Shown: positions 1-7,831, numbered from the stretch's first letter. The stretch: DNA of 64,000 nt from Clostridia bacterium (GCA_017465155.1 JAFTWV010000016.1:22744-86743), one strand, 5' to 3'. Numbers and translations: made by a program. The notes: generated from the letters alone by a model not told the origin.

Positions 1-444
1 CTGGCAGATGTGAACATAGTCCGCATCGTCAGAGAAATTAGCGTTCTTCAGGTCCGGAATGTGGGTATAGTTATCCTCGCGGCTGCTGGCGGCAATATTG
101 ACCGTACCATAGCGCTTGGCTTCCTCGGCAGCCAGATGTGCAAAGTTGCCGGAGTCCACATAATCGGCCTTGCCGGTCTTCATCAGGTTCAGCGGAACGC
201 CGGAGAACTGCTCCGTTGCGCCGCCCTGCAGGAACAGCACGTCATAATCATCCGGAATTGCCATCAGCTTGCGCAGATCAGCAACAGTCTTGTCGAAGAT
301 GTCGGTGTACATCTTGCTGCGGTGGGACATTTCCATCACGGACATGCCTGTCGTACCGTAGCACATCAGATCAGCCTGTGCCTTTTCCAGCACCGGCTGT
401 GCCAGCATCGCAGGGCCCGGAGAAAAATTATAAACGCGATCCAT
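1..444 (-). CDS. serC: Phosphoserine aminotransferase, N-terminal part (runs off the window)
   Basis: PLP-dependent aminotransferase of the serine pathway, turning 3-phosphohydroxypyruvate plus glutamate into O-phosphoserine in the cytoplasm. The 148 visible residues carry the family's opening motif NFSPGPAMLAQPVL (residues 6-19), GMSVMEMSHRS (33-43) and LQGGATEQF (72-80), where the phosphate of PLP is held. The ATG at 444 follows a strong TAAGGAGG site. The C-terminal two thirds, including the PLP lysine, lie beyond position 1, so the length cannot be judged. The gene has its own promoter (534-562) and is separated from the upstream zinc-ribbon gene by a terminator. Family assignment is firm from motif order. 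Confidence 0.93.
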   Translation of the reverse strand, partial: MDRVYNFSPGPAMLAQPVLEKAQADLMCYGTTGMSVMEMSHRSKMYTDIFDKTVADLRKLMAIPDDYDVLFLQGGATEQFSGVPLNLMKTGKADYVDSGNFAHLAAEEAKRYGTVNIAASSREDNYTHIPDLKNANFSDDADYVHICQ

Positions 445-533
445 ATGTTTGTCCTCCTTATCGCCTGTTGGGCGTCATTGACTTTGTGGCGGGACAAATT
501 CTGCCCGGCGGTCAATTTTTGTACCGCTCCTAT

Positions 534-562
534 AGTATGCACTACATCACGCTAAATTGCAA
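534..562 (-). promoter_or_regulatory. Promoter for serC
   Basis: On the minus strand TTGCAA (557-562), a 17-bp spacer and CATACT (534-539) lie about 90 bp before the serC start. The leader between them and the start shows no T-box or other riboswitch that I recognise. Confidence 0.5.
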
Positions 563-617
563 GCGAAATACACAGGAAGAACAGAAGAATTTGTCGAACC
601 CCTCCGAATCGCCACGA

Positions 618-653
618 AAAGAAAAAGCCCCCGACGGCACAAAGCCATCGGAG
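618..653 (-). terminator. Rho-independent terminator of the zinc-ribbon gene
   Basis: Read on the minus strand, GCCTCCGATGGC and GCCGTCGGGGGC pair (one G-U) around a short loop and are followed by TTTTTC. It sits about 50 bp past the stop of the zinc-ribbon gene. Confidence 0.8.
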
Positions 654-703
654 GCGTATAGACTGTCTGCTGCAGCTTCTGCTTCAGCAGCGAGCCGCGT
701 TAA

Positions 704-997
704 TCAATAACGGGCACGCTGAGCGGCGAAGCACTCACGGCAGTACACGGGGCGATCACCACGGGGCTGGAAGGGCACCTGGGTGGGCTGCTGGCAGTTG
801 TCGCAGGTCACCTCGTACATCTGACGGGGGGCAGAAGCAGTGTTGCCGCCGTTCTGAGCACGACGGGCAGCGCGGCAAGCGGCGCAGCGGGAGGGCTTGT
901 TCTGGAAGCCCTTGTCGGCGAAGAACTGCTGCTCGGAAGCAGAGAACACGAACTCGGTGTTGCAGTCACGGCAAGTGAGAATCTCGTCCTGGTACAT
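704..997 (-). CDS. Small zinc-ribbon protein with CxxC pairs
   Basis: A 97-residue, probably zinc-binding protein of unknown function. It has four CxxC pairs: CRDC near residue 10, CAAC near 38, CDNC near 67 and CREC near 88, so two treble-clef or ribbon units can be drawn. The first unit, with the EFVFSASEQQFFADKGF stretch between its cysteine pairs, matches the probable zinc-ribbon family common in Clostridia. I chose the ATG at 997 because GAGGAGG lies 9 bp before it; an upstream in-frame start would put that site inside the gene. The gene follows a structured leader of about 130 nt and is monocistronic. A role in nucleic-acid binding or zinc buffering is possible but not shown. Confidence 0.85.
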   Translation of the reverse strand: MYQDEILTCRDCNTEFVFSASEQQFFADKGFQNKPSRCAACRAARRAQNGGNTASAPRQMYEVTCDNCQQPTQVPFQPRGDRPVYCRECFAAQRARY

Positions 998-1139
998 TTG
1001 GGAAAACCTCCTCAATCTATGTCACCCATACCGATGTCTTTTGGTCAGCTACTTCCATGGTTCCCGACTGCGGGGTCAAGTGACGCCTGAGGGGAGGAAT
1101 GTACCTTGGATACCTGGTTGGGTTGCACCAACGATTATA
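998..1139 (-). promoter_or_regulatory. Promoter and structured 5' leader of the zinc-ribbon gene (candidate RNA element)
   Basis: A minus-strand TATAAT (1134-1139) would start RNA near 1127. The roughly 130-nt leader folds well: CCCATACC (1025-1032) can pair with GGTTGGG (1116-1122), CCATGGTTCC (1055-1064) with the GGAATGTACCTTGG segment (1096-1109), and GGGGTC (1072-1077) with GACGCC (1082-1087) around a 4-nt loop. The layout of closing stem, open bubble and apical hairpin recalls 6S RNA or a riboswitch, but the length is short for 6S and I match no known class. The -35 box is weak. Confidence 0.4.
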
Positions 1140-1407
1140 TCACGCCTTCCTGAAAAAGTACAGTCCTTTCAGAAATTTTTTCGCTGTATACAAACTGAAC
1201 TCCAGCCCGGAATCCCGCCTGCACCGCGTATTTGCTGACCATATCCGTTTTGGTGTGCACGAACGACGGATGCTTATGAAACTTCGTCTTCTCCGAAACC
1301 GCCTTCAAAGTGGGGAAGAAAAACGCCAAAACTTCTATTTGTCCTTTTTTATTGCTTTTGTGTTATGTATCAAATCTTTGAAATCAAGTAAAATTGGTAC
1401 AGGAAGC
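1140..1407. other. Intergenic stretch with no gene recognised
   Basis: Between the leader of the zinc-ribbon gene and the Xre gene I see no convincing reading frame. The right half turns AT-rich and includes TTGAAA near 1378, which may belong to an Xre promoter, but no clear -10 box stands out. Confidence 0.4.
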
Positions 1408-1437
1408 ATGCATTTGTCCGCATTGGACGTTATGCAT
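1408..1437 (+). promoter_or_regulatory. Inverted repeat before the Xre gene (candidate operator)
   Basis: ATGCAT, GTCC, a 5-bp centre, GGAC and ATGCAT form a nested dyad over 30 bp that ends just before the AGGAGGG ribosome site. Its place suits autoregulation by the downstream Xre protein, or a hairpin affecting translation. No binding evidence exists. Confidence 0.45.
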
Positions 1438-1454
1438 ACAGGAGGGTTGATATC

Positions 1455-1775
1455 ATGTCCGTGGATTACAAGGATCTCGGTAACCGCATCCGTGCCCTGC
1501 GCCGCCAGATGTCTCTGACGCAGGAGGAGCTGGCCGAGCAGGTAGGCATCTCCGCCTCCTTTCTGGGCCACATTGAACGCGGAAGCCGCGTAGCCAGTCT
1601 CGAAACACTGGTGGGCCTTTGCAATGTGCTGAAGGTCACGCCGGAATATCTGCTGGCCGCCAGTCTGCATCTCTACGATGCTCACATGCCATCTGGCATG
1701 TCCCAGGTCGACCGCAACAGGCTCAGCGAATTCCTGCGCCTTGCACAGGATACCATCAGCAACTGGAACGATTGA
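1455..1775 (+). CDS. Xre-family helix-turn-helix regulator
   Basis: A 106-residue DNA-binding regulator. Residues 8-65 form a Cro/CI-type helix-turn-helix: LGNRIRALRRQMSLTQEELA opens the domain, followed by VGISASFLGHIERGSR (recognition helix) and LETLVGLCNVLKVTPEYLL. The C-terminal 40 residues are polar, end in NRLSEFLRLAQDTISNW and may dimerise. An AGGAGGG site lies 8 bp before the ATG. The dyad immediately upstream is a plausible self-operator. It is monocistronic, ended by a good terminator. The target genes are unknown; the next gene (1909-2151) is separately promoted. Confidence 0.9.
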   Translation: MSVDYKDLGNRIRALRRQMSLTQEELAEQVGISASFLGHIERGSRVASLETLVGLCNVLKVTPEYLLAASLHLYDAHMPSGMSQVDRNRLSEFLRLAQDTISNWND

Positions 1776-1790
1776 TCCGTCAATTGTAAA

Positions 1791-1826
1791 TGCGCCGTGA
1801 ATTTTTTCCCGGCGCACTTGTTGTTT
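1791..1826 (+). terminator. Terminator of the Xre gene
   Basis: TGCGCCG (1791-1797) pairs with CGGCGCA (1810-1816) across a T-rich loop and is followed by a T-rich tail. Confidence 0.75.
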
Positions 1827-1847
1827 TGGTATGATATGGTGTATGAT
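1818..1847 (+). promoter_or_regulatory. Promoter for the 80-residue protein gene
   Basis: TTGTTG (1818-1823), an 18-bp spacer and TATGAT (1842-1847). It overlaps the tail of the previous terminator. Confidence 0.45.
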
Positions 1848-1908
1848 AGACGTACAGGATGCACGCCACATCCAACCGAACATATCAACATGAAAGCGAG
1901 GAATCCCC

Positions 1909-2151
1909 ATGGACATTCAGAAGATCATCACCGAAGTACTCGAAAAGCTGACCTCTGACGAGACCCTGAAGAACAATTTCATGGATAATCCCACCAAGGT
2001 GCTTGAAAAGCTGATCGGCGTCGACCTGCCCGATGAGCAGATTGACGCGGTCATCAAAGGCATCATGGCCAAGCTGAAGGTGGACGACCTCGCCGGCAAA
2101 GCCAAGGGCGTTCTGGGCGCGCTGGGCGGCCTTTTGGGCAAGAAGGGCTGA
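1909..2151 (+). CDS. Small helical protein of unknown function
   Basis: An 80-residue acidic/lysine-rich protein that I cannot assign. The first 60 residues are predicted helical, with DNPTKVLEKLIGVDLPDEQID in the middle; the tail is glycine-rich (KGVLGALGGLLGKKG). The pattern of a helical leader followed by a small GG-rich tail recalls Nif11-type RiPP leaders, but no maturation enzyme or exporter is nearby, so a precursor role is not supported. Similar small proteins with a GGLLGKK end are, to my knowledge, annotated only as hypothetical in Clostridia. AGCGAGGA lies before the ATG, and the gene has its own promoter and terminator, implying a stand-alone, possibly abundant product. Confidence 0.75.
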   Translation: MDIQKIITEVLEKLTSDETLKNNFMDNPTKVLEKLIGVDLPDEQIDAVIKGIMAKLKVDDLAGKAKGVLGALGGLLGKKG

Positions 2152-2203
2152 TTCCCCTTCCACAGCCAGCGATCGCGCCATTTCTGTAATCGTATACCGC
2201 AAA

Positions 2204-2234
2204 GGAACTGTTGCCTGTGCAGCAGTTCCTTTTA
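2204..2234 (+). terminator. Terminator of the 80-residue protein gene
   Basis: GGAACTG (2204-2210) pairs with CAGTTCC (2223-2229), followed by TTTTACTT. Confidence 0.85.
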
Positions 2235-2265
2235 CTTACCCAATCTTCACGTCCAGCGGCAGCGC

Positions 2266-2449
2266 CCCCACGCGGGCGTAACCTCAACCAAAGGCGCTCA
2301 ACCCGATCGCACAACAGGAGTCCAGAGGCAGCGCCTCCCACGCTCCCCACGCGGGCGCAACCTCAACCGAAGGCGCTCACCCCAATCGCGCAACGGGAGT
2401 CCAGAGGGGCTAACGCCCCTCTGGCGGGGTCCAGGGGCAGCGCCCCTGG
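2266..2449. repeat. Intergenic repeat cluster: 79-bp direct repeat plus two palindromes
   Basis: Two imperfect copies of a unit starting CCCCACGCGGGCG lie 79 bp apart (2266 and 2345), each running into GGAGTCCAGAGG. The second is followed by two hairpins, CCAGAGGGGC/GCCCCTCTGG (2401-2424) and CCAGGGGC/GCCCCTGG (2431-2449). The last abuts the stop codon of the GH43-type gene. The GGAGTCCAGAGGGG motif recurs at 35.7 kb and, inverted, at 39.1 kb, so this is a dispersed family. Confidence 0.75.
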
Positions 2450-3406
2450 TCAGCGGTTGTCAGGGACATCCGTCCAGTCATGAGCCTTCATGCGATCAAA
2501 TTCCTCTTCGGTGATGGTGAGGATCGTGCCGTGCTTGAAGCCGTAGGGGAAAGAGAATGCCGCATCGCTGCGAACGAACTCGCCGCTCTTCATGCTCGGC
2601 GCAACAAAGGGCACACAACCCTGTCCTGCGCCCTTCACGCCATAGTAGTCAATAAACAGGCACCAGCGGCCGTCATCCAGCTGCACCGCAGTGGGCGCCT
2701 CGTACAAGCCGGATTGTACCGTGGCCATGGACTTATCAAACGCATCTACCCGCGTCCAGGGACCCGTCACATGATCACTGACCAATTCAATCATCGTCGA
2801 CGGGTTCTTCTCGCTCTTGACAAACAGGTAATACCTGCCATCCTCCTCATACATCGCGGAATCGATGCAGCCGCTGTCTTCCTTGCGATAGAGCAGTTCA
2901 GGACTGGTGTAGTTTACGAAATCCTTCGTGCGGCTGTAATAGATGGCCATGGGGCCGTAATCGTTCCCCGCGTGACTGTAGGACCAGTGCAGCACATAGT
3001 CCTCATGCTCAGGATCATAGATGATGTCCGGCGCCCAGATGCAGCCGCAACCCTCATCCCCAAGGGTAACCATCTCCTGCTCGGACCAGTGTACGAGATC
3101 ATCCGACCACCAGTGAGCCAGCTGCTTCGACCCATGCAGCGTGATGTTGCGCCAGGAGTGATGATACTTGCCGCGCATACCATAGGCCAGCGACAGATCC
3201 GTCGCAAAAATGTGGAAGCGACCCGTCGCCCGGTCGCGCACAATCGTCATATCCCGCACGCCGTGATCACCATAGTACGCCCACAGGATGGGGTTCCCGC
3301 CGTTCAACGCCTCCCAATGGAAGCCATCCCGGCTGATGGCGAAATAGACCTGCTCGCCTTCGGGGGAGGTCGTCTCGCGGAAGTGAACAAAGAGATAATT
3401 CTGCAT
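2450..3406 (-). CDS. Glycoside hydrolase, GH43-like five-bladed beta-propeller
   Basis: A 318-residue intracellular (no signal peptide) enzyme related to clan GH-F arabinases and xylosidases. Supporting stretches are the early HFRETTSPEGEQVYFAISRDGFHW, VRDMTIVRD with a catalytic-type aspartate, the blade opening CIWAPDIIYDPEHEDYVLHWS, and DSGCIDSAMYEEDGRYYLFVKSE, where the second acid usually lies. It would cleave arabinose or xylose from oligosaccharides already taken up. The ATG at 3406 is chosen for its AAGGAGAG site 7 bp upstream; a longer frame to 3439 lacks one. It lies downstream of hpf but separated by two hairpins. The exact GH43 subfamily or a GH117/GH32-like alternative cannot be settled by eye. 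Confidence 0.8.
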   Translation of the reverse strand: MQNYLFVHFRETTSPEGEQVYFAISRDGFHWEALNGGNPILWAYYGDHGVRDMTIVRDRATGRFHIFATDLSLAYGMRGKYHHSWRNITLHGSKQLAHWWSDDLVHWSEQEMVTLGDEGCGCIWAPDIIYDPEHEDYVLHWSYSHAGNDYGPMAIYYSRTKDFVNYTSPELLYRKEDSGCIDSAMYEEDGRYYLFVKSEKNPSTMIELVSDHVTGPWTRVDAFDKSMATVQSGLYEAPTAVQLDDGRWCLFIDYYGVKGAGQGCVPFVAPSMKSGEFVRSDAAFSFPYGFKHGTILTITEEEFDRMKAHDWTDVPDNR

Positions 3407-3445
3407 AGGGGATACTCTCCTTCCGTGCATATGCTTCAAAATGAG

Positions 3446-3500
3446 GGGACGCCCGCAGACATCGCTCCGGGCGTCCCTGAACGTCAGCGCTTTGCTGACG
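3446..3500 (-). terminator. Two hairpins between hpf and the GH43-like gene
   Basis: GGGACGCCCG/CGGGCGTCCC (3446-3477) and CGTCAGC/GCTGACG (3482-3500) lie head to tail. Read on the minus strand the first is followed by CTCATTTTG. They probably end the hpf transcript, although T-runs are weak. Confidence 0.5.
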
Positions 3501-3596
3501 GTATATATTCAACTATTCTATTCACTTTTCCTTCTGTCCATCGGCTTGACGGCAACATTTCAGGCTGCGGGCGTTTTGACTCGCCCCTCATCTCCG

Positions 3597-4145
3597 TTAT
3601 GCTTCCGGCTCCAGCAGACCCAGTCCGCCGTCCTTGCGCTGGTAGAGAATATTGGTACGTTCGGTTTCCACGTTGACGAATGCGAAGAAGCTATGACCGA
3701 GCATTTCCATCTGAACGGCTGCGTCCTCCACAGACATGGGACGCACCGGGAATGTTTTGCGGCGTACGATCTGCGGTACGCTCTCATCAACAGCGACCTC
3801 GTCCTCAATGTACTCGGGTTCGGGCGCGGCAAAGGCATCATCACGGATGCGCTTGCCCAGCTTGGTACGGTGACGGTGAATCTGCCGCTCGATCTTTGCC
3901 AGGGCCTGATCAATTGCCATAAACAGGTTTTCGGGCTCGGAGGCTTCGGCGCGCAGGAATACGTTATTGCCCATCGGCACAGTGATTTCAACGACGCGGA
4001 GATCGCGCTTCTGCTCCTTGCTCAGGCGGATCTGCATCTCAGTATCCGGCAGGAGGTAGCGGCCCATCTTCTCGGTCTTTTTCTCGATGCGGCGGGTAAC
4101 GTTGGGGGATACCGTCATATTCTTCGCATAAATCGTCAACTTCAT
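3597..4145 (-). CDS. hpf: Ribosome hibernation promoting factor, long form
   Basis: A 182-residue long-type HPF that binds the 30S A/P sites in stationary phase and pairs ribosomes into 100S dimers. The N-terminal S30AE/YfiA domain (about 1-100) begins MKLTIYAKNMTVSPNVTRRI and has the basic IERQIHRHRTKLGKRI patch. The C-terminal dimerisation domain (about 125-180) shows IVRRKTFPVRPMSVEDAAVQ, MLGHSFFAFVN and NILYQRKDGGLGLLEP, all typical. A GAAAGGAG site precedes the ATG. An upstream AGGAATT-N13-CGAAATG resembles a sigma-H promoter, which is how B. subtilis hpf (yvyD) is partly controlled; that is an inference. Confidence 0.95.
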   Translation of the reverse strand: MKLTIYAKNMTVSPNVTRRIEKKTEKMGRYLLPDTEMQIRLSKEQKRDLRVVEITVPMGNNVFLRAEASEPENLFMAIDQALAKIERQIHRHRTKLGKRIRDDAFAAPEPEYIEDEVAVDESVPQIVRRKTFPVRPMSVEDAAVQMEMLGHSFFAFVNVETERTNILYQRKDGGLGLLEPEA

Positions 4146-4257
4146 AAGTGTGCTCCTTTCGCAAATAAACTTGATTTTGCGGAAGCACGGACGTCGCGGT
4201 CAGGACTTCCGCTGATACTGATGCGCCACTGGCATCACGTCCTTTCGTTTTCTTGTG

Positions 4258-4290
4258 ATTATACATTTCGCCGTCCCTGTGCGAATTCCT
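4258..4290 (-). promoter_or_regulatory. Candidate promoter region for hpf
   Basis: A minus-strand TATAAT sits at 4258-4263 without a good -35. Just upstream AGGAATT and CGAAATG are spaced by 13 bp, similar to the sigma-H pattern. Either could start the hpf RNA about 110 bp before its ATG. Confidence 0.35.
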
Positions 4291-4390
4291 TCTGCAAAAT
4301 TTAGAAAAAGGCAAGTATTTTTGCCGTTTTTGACAAAGGCGAACATTATTTTTCCGAAACGCTTTTCGCTTCCTCTGATATAGAAAAGAG

Positions 4391-4412
4391 AGCAGGCTGC
4401 CAATCCCCTGCT
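4391..4412 (-). terminator. Terminator of the methyltransferase gene
   Basis: AGCAGG and CCTGCT pair on the minus strand and are followed by CTCTTTTCT. The rest of the gap up to hpf holds the hpf leader. Confidence 0.7.
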
Positions 4413-4448
4413 TGCCGGGAATGTTCGGATTCCTACTCTCCTGATAGG

Positions 4449-5234
4449 TTATTCTCCTTTGATCTCGTAGCCGAAAATGCGGTAGAAGCTCCTTCCGAAG
4501 CGTCCCATGAACCGGAAGCGCCACTTGTCCACGCCCTTCAGCTGACCGACAGCTGCCGGGGTGATGATGTCCGCATTGAGCACAGATGCCATCCCCCGCG
4601 TTCCAGTAAGCAGCGCCTGAGGGTCATCCAATGCGAAGTCAATCTTCGCCTTGACGGCATTGACCGGGTTTTTCAGTGCCGACAGCTTCGCAGCAGACTT
4701 GCTGTACGCATCGAAAATCAGCGTCACCTGCGGGAAACGCGCCTGCAACGCTGCCATCAGATCACGCATATCCTTCTCCGAAAGATACATCGACAGTCCC
4801 TCCGCCAGCACCAGCACATTCTCCCGAACCGGGATGTCCGCCAACCACACAGCAGGCAGCGCAGGCGCAGCAATGAGGCGGTAGCGCTCGTCTTCCGGGA
4901 ACCATCTGCGCCGCAGGTCAATCACATCCGGGAAGTCCAGATCATACCAGAGGTTCGGACAAGCCACACGCCTGACACGGCTGTCAAGGCCCACACCCAG
5001 CTGGAGGATGAGGCCATCCGGATGCTGAGCGGCAAATTCGCGGGCATATCCGTCAAACAGCTTCGCCCGCATGGCCATGTAGATCGCCAGCTTCCGTGAT
5101 TGATCGACCTTCGTAAAATCGTAATCGACCGTGGAGACGATCTCCTCGGCCATCGCATCAGGCAGGAAGCCTTCACGGGACATCAGCGCCTTGCCGTAGA
5201 GAGGGATGAACAGGGTCAGAGATTCGTTGGTCAT
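4449..5234 (-). CDS. SAM-dependent methyltransferase, leucine carboxyl methyltransferase (LCM/Tcmp) type
   Basis: A 261-residue class I methyltransferase. LILQLGVGLDSRVRRV (residues 75-90) is the LCM version of the SAM-binding motif, WYDLDFPDVIDLRRRW follows with the acid that contacts SAM ribose, and VLVLAEGLSMYLSEKDM is the family's third motif. The N-terminal TVDYDFTKVDQSRKLAIYMAMRAKLFD region fits the same family. Substrates in this bacterial group are mostly unknown, with polyketide or small-molecule O-methylation the described cases. An AGGAGGAAGCC site leads to the ATG at 5234. It lies downstream of the cellobiose phosphorylase gene but behind a strong terminator, so co-transcription is unlikely. 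Confidence 0.88.
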   Translation of the reverse strand: MTNESLTLFIPLYGKALMSREGFLPDAMAEEIVSTVDYDFTKVDQSRKLAIYMAMRAKLFDGYAREFAAQHPDGLILQLGVGLDSRVRRVACPNLWYDLDFPDVIDLRRRWFPEDERYRLIAAPALPAVWLADIPVRENVLVLAEGLSMYLSEKDMRDLMAALQARFPQVTLIFDAYSKSAAKLSALKNPVNAVKAKIDFALDDPQALLTGTRGMASVLNADIITPAAVGQLKGVDKWRFRFMGRFGRSFYRIFGYEIKGE

Positions 5235-5255
5235 GGCTTCCTCCTGAACAGAAAA

Positions 5256-5279
5256 GCGGAGAAGCCGCAGCTTCTCCGC
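5256..5279 (-). terminator. Terminator of the GH94 gene
   Basis: Perfect 10-bp stem GCGGAGAAGC/GCTTCTCCGC with a 4-nt loop, followed on the minus strand by TTTTCTGTT, 10 bp past the stop. Confidence 0.93.
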
Positions 5280-5288
5280 AGAAGTGAT

Positions 5289-7733
5289 TTAACCGAGGGT
5301 AACAACAACCTCATGAGTCTTGCCATCAGCAAACACAGGCAGGACGTTGCCCTCGATGGCAGCGCCGTCCACCACAACGGACTTCACGCCGCGGCAGACC
5401 TTGTCGGGGTTGTTGATGGTGACGTTGTAGGTCGCGCCGCGGAAACGGCGGGAAACCTGATAGGTATCCCAATCATGGGGGATGCAGGGATCAATCTTCA
5501 GACCGAACCAGTCAGGCTTGATGCCCAGGATGTAGTTGCTGATGACGTAGAAGTTCCACGCCGCAGTACCGGTCAGCCAGCTGTTCTTGGCCTGACCGAA
5601 GTTCTTGGCGTCCTTGCCGGCGATCATCTGGCTGTAGACGTAGGGCTCCATCTTGTGCTTGTCAGAGATCTCCTCGCGGTAGGCGGGAGCGATCTTCGAA
5701 TACAGCTTGAAGGCGCGGTCGCCGTGGCCCACGACGGTCTCCGCCGCGATGATCCACGGGTTGTTGTGGCAGAAGATGCCGGCGTTCTCCTTGTATCCCG
5801 GAGGATAGGAGGACACTTCGCCCAGCTCCAGATGGTACTCCTTGTAGGCGGGCTGCAGCAGCACGATGCCGTGCTCGGTTTCCAGCCATTCCTCGACGGA
5901 CTTCAGGGCCTTCTCAGCCTTGCCGTCCTCGACGCCCACGCCGCCCATGATGCAGTAGCCCTGGGACTCGATGAAGATCTTGCCGTCGTCGCATTCCTTG
6001 GAGCCGATCTTGTTGCCGAAGGCGTCGTAGGCGCGGACGAACCAGTCGCCGTCCCAGCCGGCGGTCAGGATGACCTGACGCATCGCGTCGATCTCAGCCT
6101 GCGCGGCGGCAGCCTTCTCGTCCATGCCCTTGATCTTGAGGATGGACACCAGCTCGGGACCGATGGCCACGAACATACCGGCGATCAGCACGGACTCAGC
6201 CACGCGGTCGTCGGGCGCATTGGGGTTGGAGAAGGTCTGGAAGGACTCGCCGGGCGCATCGGAGAAGCAGTTGAGGTTCAGGCAGTCGTTCCAGTCGGCG
6301 CGGCCGATCAGGGGCAGACCGTGCGGGCCGCGGTTGTTCACGACGTGATAGAAACTGTTCTCCAGGTGCTCCAGCAGGGTGCCGCAGTCGTTGGGATTGC
6401 AGTCGTAGGGAGTCGCCTCGTCCAGGATACCGAAGTCGCCGGTTTCCTTGATGTAAGCAGCGGTACCGGCAATCAGCCACAGCGGATCGTCATTGAAGCC
6501 GCCGCCGATGTCGTTGTTGCCCTTCTTGGTCAGGGGCTGGTACTGATGGTAGCAGCCGCCGTCACGGAACTGGGTGGCAGCGATGTCCAGAATGCGCTCG
6601 CGGGCGCGCTCGGGAATCTGATGCACGAAGCCCAGCAGGTCCTGAGAGGAATCGCGGAAGCCCATGCCGCGGCCCACGCCGGACTCGAACATAGACGTGG
6701 AACGGGACATGTTGAAGGTCACCATGCACTGGTAGGGGTTCCAGATGTTGACCATGCGGCCCAGCTTCTCGTCGGGGGTGGTGAGGGTGTAGGCGGAGAG
6801 CAGGTTGTCCCAGTGAGCCTTCAGGGCGTCAAAGGCAGCCTGGATCTGCTCGTCGGTGGTCAGGCTGTTGATCATGGCCTTCGCGGGGGCCTTGTTGATC
6901 ACGCCGGGGGCCACGAACTTCTCCTCCACGGGCACTTCCACATAGCCCAGCACGAAGTTGTACTTCTTGGATTCACCCGCTTCGAGGTGAACCTTCACCT
7001 GATGGGCCGCCATGGGCTGCCAGCCGGAAGCGACGGAGTTGCCCATCTCGCCGGTGATGACGGCCTGAGGCGCGTCGAAGCCATTGTACAGACCCAGGAA
7101 GGTTTCCATATCGGTGTCAAAGCCGGAAATGGGGGCGTTGACGGTGTAGAAGGCATAGTGATTGCGGCGCTCACGGTACTCGGTCTTGTGGTAGATCACG
7201 CCGTCCTCGACTTCCACTTCACCGGTGGAGAAGTTGCGCTGGAAGTTGAGCATATCGTCGCTGGCGTCCCACAGGCAGAACTCGACAAAGGAGGTCAGGT
7301 TCACGTCCTTGGCCGCATCGGACTCGTTGGTCAGGGTGATCTGATGGACTTCCGCATTCACGCCCATGGGCACGAAGGACAGCTGGCTGGCAACCAGGCC
7401 GTTCTTCTTGCCGGTAATGACGGTATAGCCCATGCCGTGACGGCAGGAGTAGGCGTCCAGCTCGGTCTTGACGGGCTTCCAGCCGGGATTCCAGACGGTG
7501 CCGTTGTCGTTGATGTAGAAGTAGCGGCCGCCGTTGTCAACGGGCATGTTGTTGTAGCGGTAGCGGGTCACGCGGCGGAGACGCGCGTCACGGTAGAAGC
7601 AGTAGCCGCCTGCGGTGTTGCTGATGATACCAAAGAACTTCTCACAGCCGAGGTAGTTGATCCACGGATAGGGCGTACGCGGCGTGTCAATGACATACTC
7701 GCGGGCCTTGTCGTCAAAATGGCCGTATTTCAT
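5289..7733 (-). CDS. Cellobiose phosphorylase (GH94)
   Basis: An 814-residue cytoplasmic phosphorylase that splits cellobiose with phosphate into glucose 1-phosphate and glucose, saving ATP. Length and order match the roughly 810-residue cellobiose phosphorylases: [21 protein letters not shown] start, beta-sandwich domain to about residue 290, then an (alpha/alpha)6 barrel with [24 protein letters not shown] and [14 protein letters not shown] (about residue 480), whose first aspartate is the general acid. [16 protein letters not shown] and the GTAAWNF motif near the C-terminus line the phosphate site. It has a GGAGGT site, its own promoter with an operator-like palindrome over the -35, and a terminator. 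No signal peptide, so cellobiose must be imported, possibly by the ABC system at 39.6-46.2 kb. Confidence 0.96.
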   Translation of the reverse strand: MKYGHFDDKAREYVIDTPRTPYPWINYLGCEKFFGIISNTAGGYCFYRDARLRRVTRYRYNNMPVDNGGRYFYINDNGTVWNPGWKPVKTELDAYSCRHGMGYTVITGKKNGLVASQLSFVPMGVNAEVHQITLTNESDAAKDVNLTSFVEFCLWDASDDMLNFQRNFSTGEVEVEDGVIYHKTEYRERRNHYAFYTVNAPISGFDTDMETFLGLYNGFDAPQAVITGEMGNSVASGWQPMAAHQVKVHLEAGESKKYNFVLGYVEVPVEEKFVAPGVINKAPAKAMINSLTTDEQIQAAFDALKAHWDNLLSAYTLTTPDEKLGRMVNIWNPYQCMVTFNMSRSTSMFESGVGRGMGFRDSSQDLLGFVHQIPERARERILDIAATQFRDGGCYHQYQPLTKKGNNDIGGGFNDDPLWLIAGTAAYIKETGDFGILDEATPYDCNPNDCGTLLEHLENSFYHVVNNRGPHGLPLIGRADWNDCLNLNCFSDAPGESFQTFSNPNAPDDRVAESVLIAGMFVAIGPELVSILKIKGMDEKAAAAQAEIDAMRQVILTAGWDGDWFVRAYDAFGNKIGSKECDDGKIFIESQGYCIMGGVGVEDGKAEKALKSVEEWLETEHGIVLLQPAYKEYHLELGEVSSYPPGYKENAGIFCHNNPWIIAAETVVGHGDRAFKLYSKIAPAYREEISDKHKMEPYVYSQMIAGKDAKNFGQAKNSWLTGTAAWNFYVISNYILGIKPDWFGLKIDPCIPHDWDTYQVSRRFRGATYNVTINNPDKVCRGVKSVVVDGAAIEGNVLPVFADGKTHEVVVTLG

Positions 7734-7790
7734 GCTTCTTTACCTCCTGCCGCAGACGGTGACCGCCGCGGTCTGTATTATCGCAGTTAC

Positions 7791-7831
7791 ATTATAACAT
7801 AGGTTATCCTGTAACGCAAACGGTTTCGTAA
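7791..7831 (-). promoter_or_regulatory. Promoter and operator-like palindrome of the GH94 gene
   Basis: TTGCGT (7814-7819), 17 bp, TATAAT (7791-7796) on the minus strand. The stretch 7811-7831 contains TTACGAAACCGTTTGCG, a LacI/CcpA-like dyad that covers the -35 box, so a sugar-responsive repressor could block RNA polymerase here. Confidence 0.65.

Noticed and set aside
1021-1131. 6S RNA gene
   Set aside because: The bubble-and-stem layout is suggestive, but the element is far shorter than usual 6S RNA and lies just behind a -10 box and ahead of a gene in the same direction, so a leader is the simpler reading.
1909-2151. Nif11-type RiPP precursor
   Set aside because: No modification enzyme, protease-transporter or double-glycine junction with a clear core peptide was found nearby.
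5100-7802. A 900-codon plus-strand frame opposite the GH94 gene
   Set aside because: Same codon-bias shadow; product is Val/Gly/His-rich without motifs, and the GH94 reading is certain.
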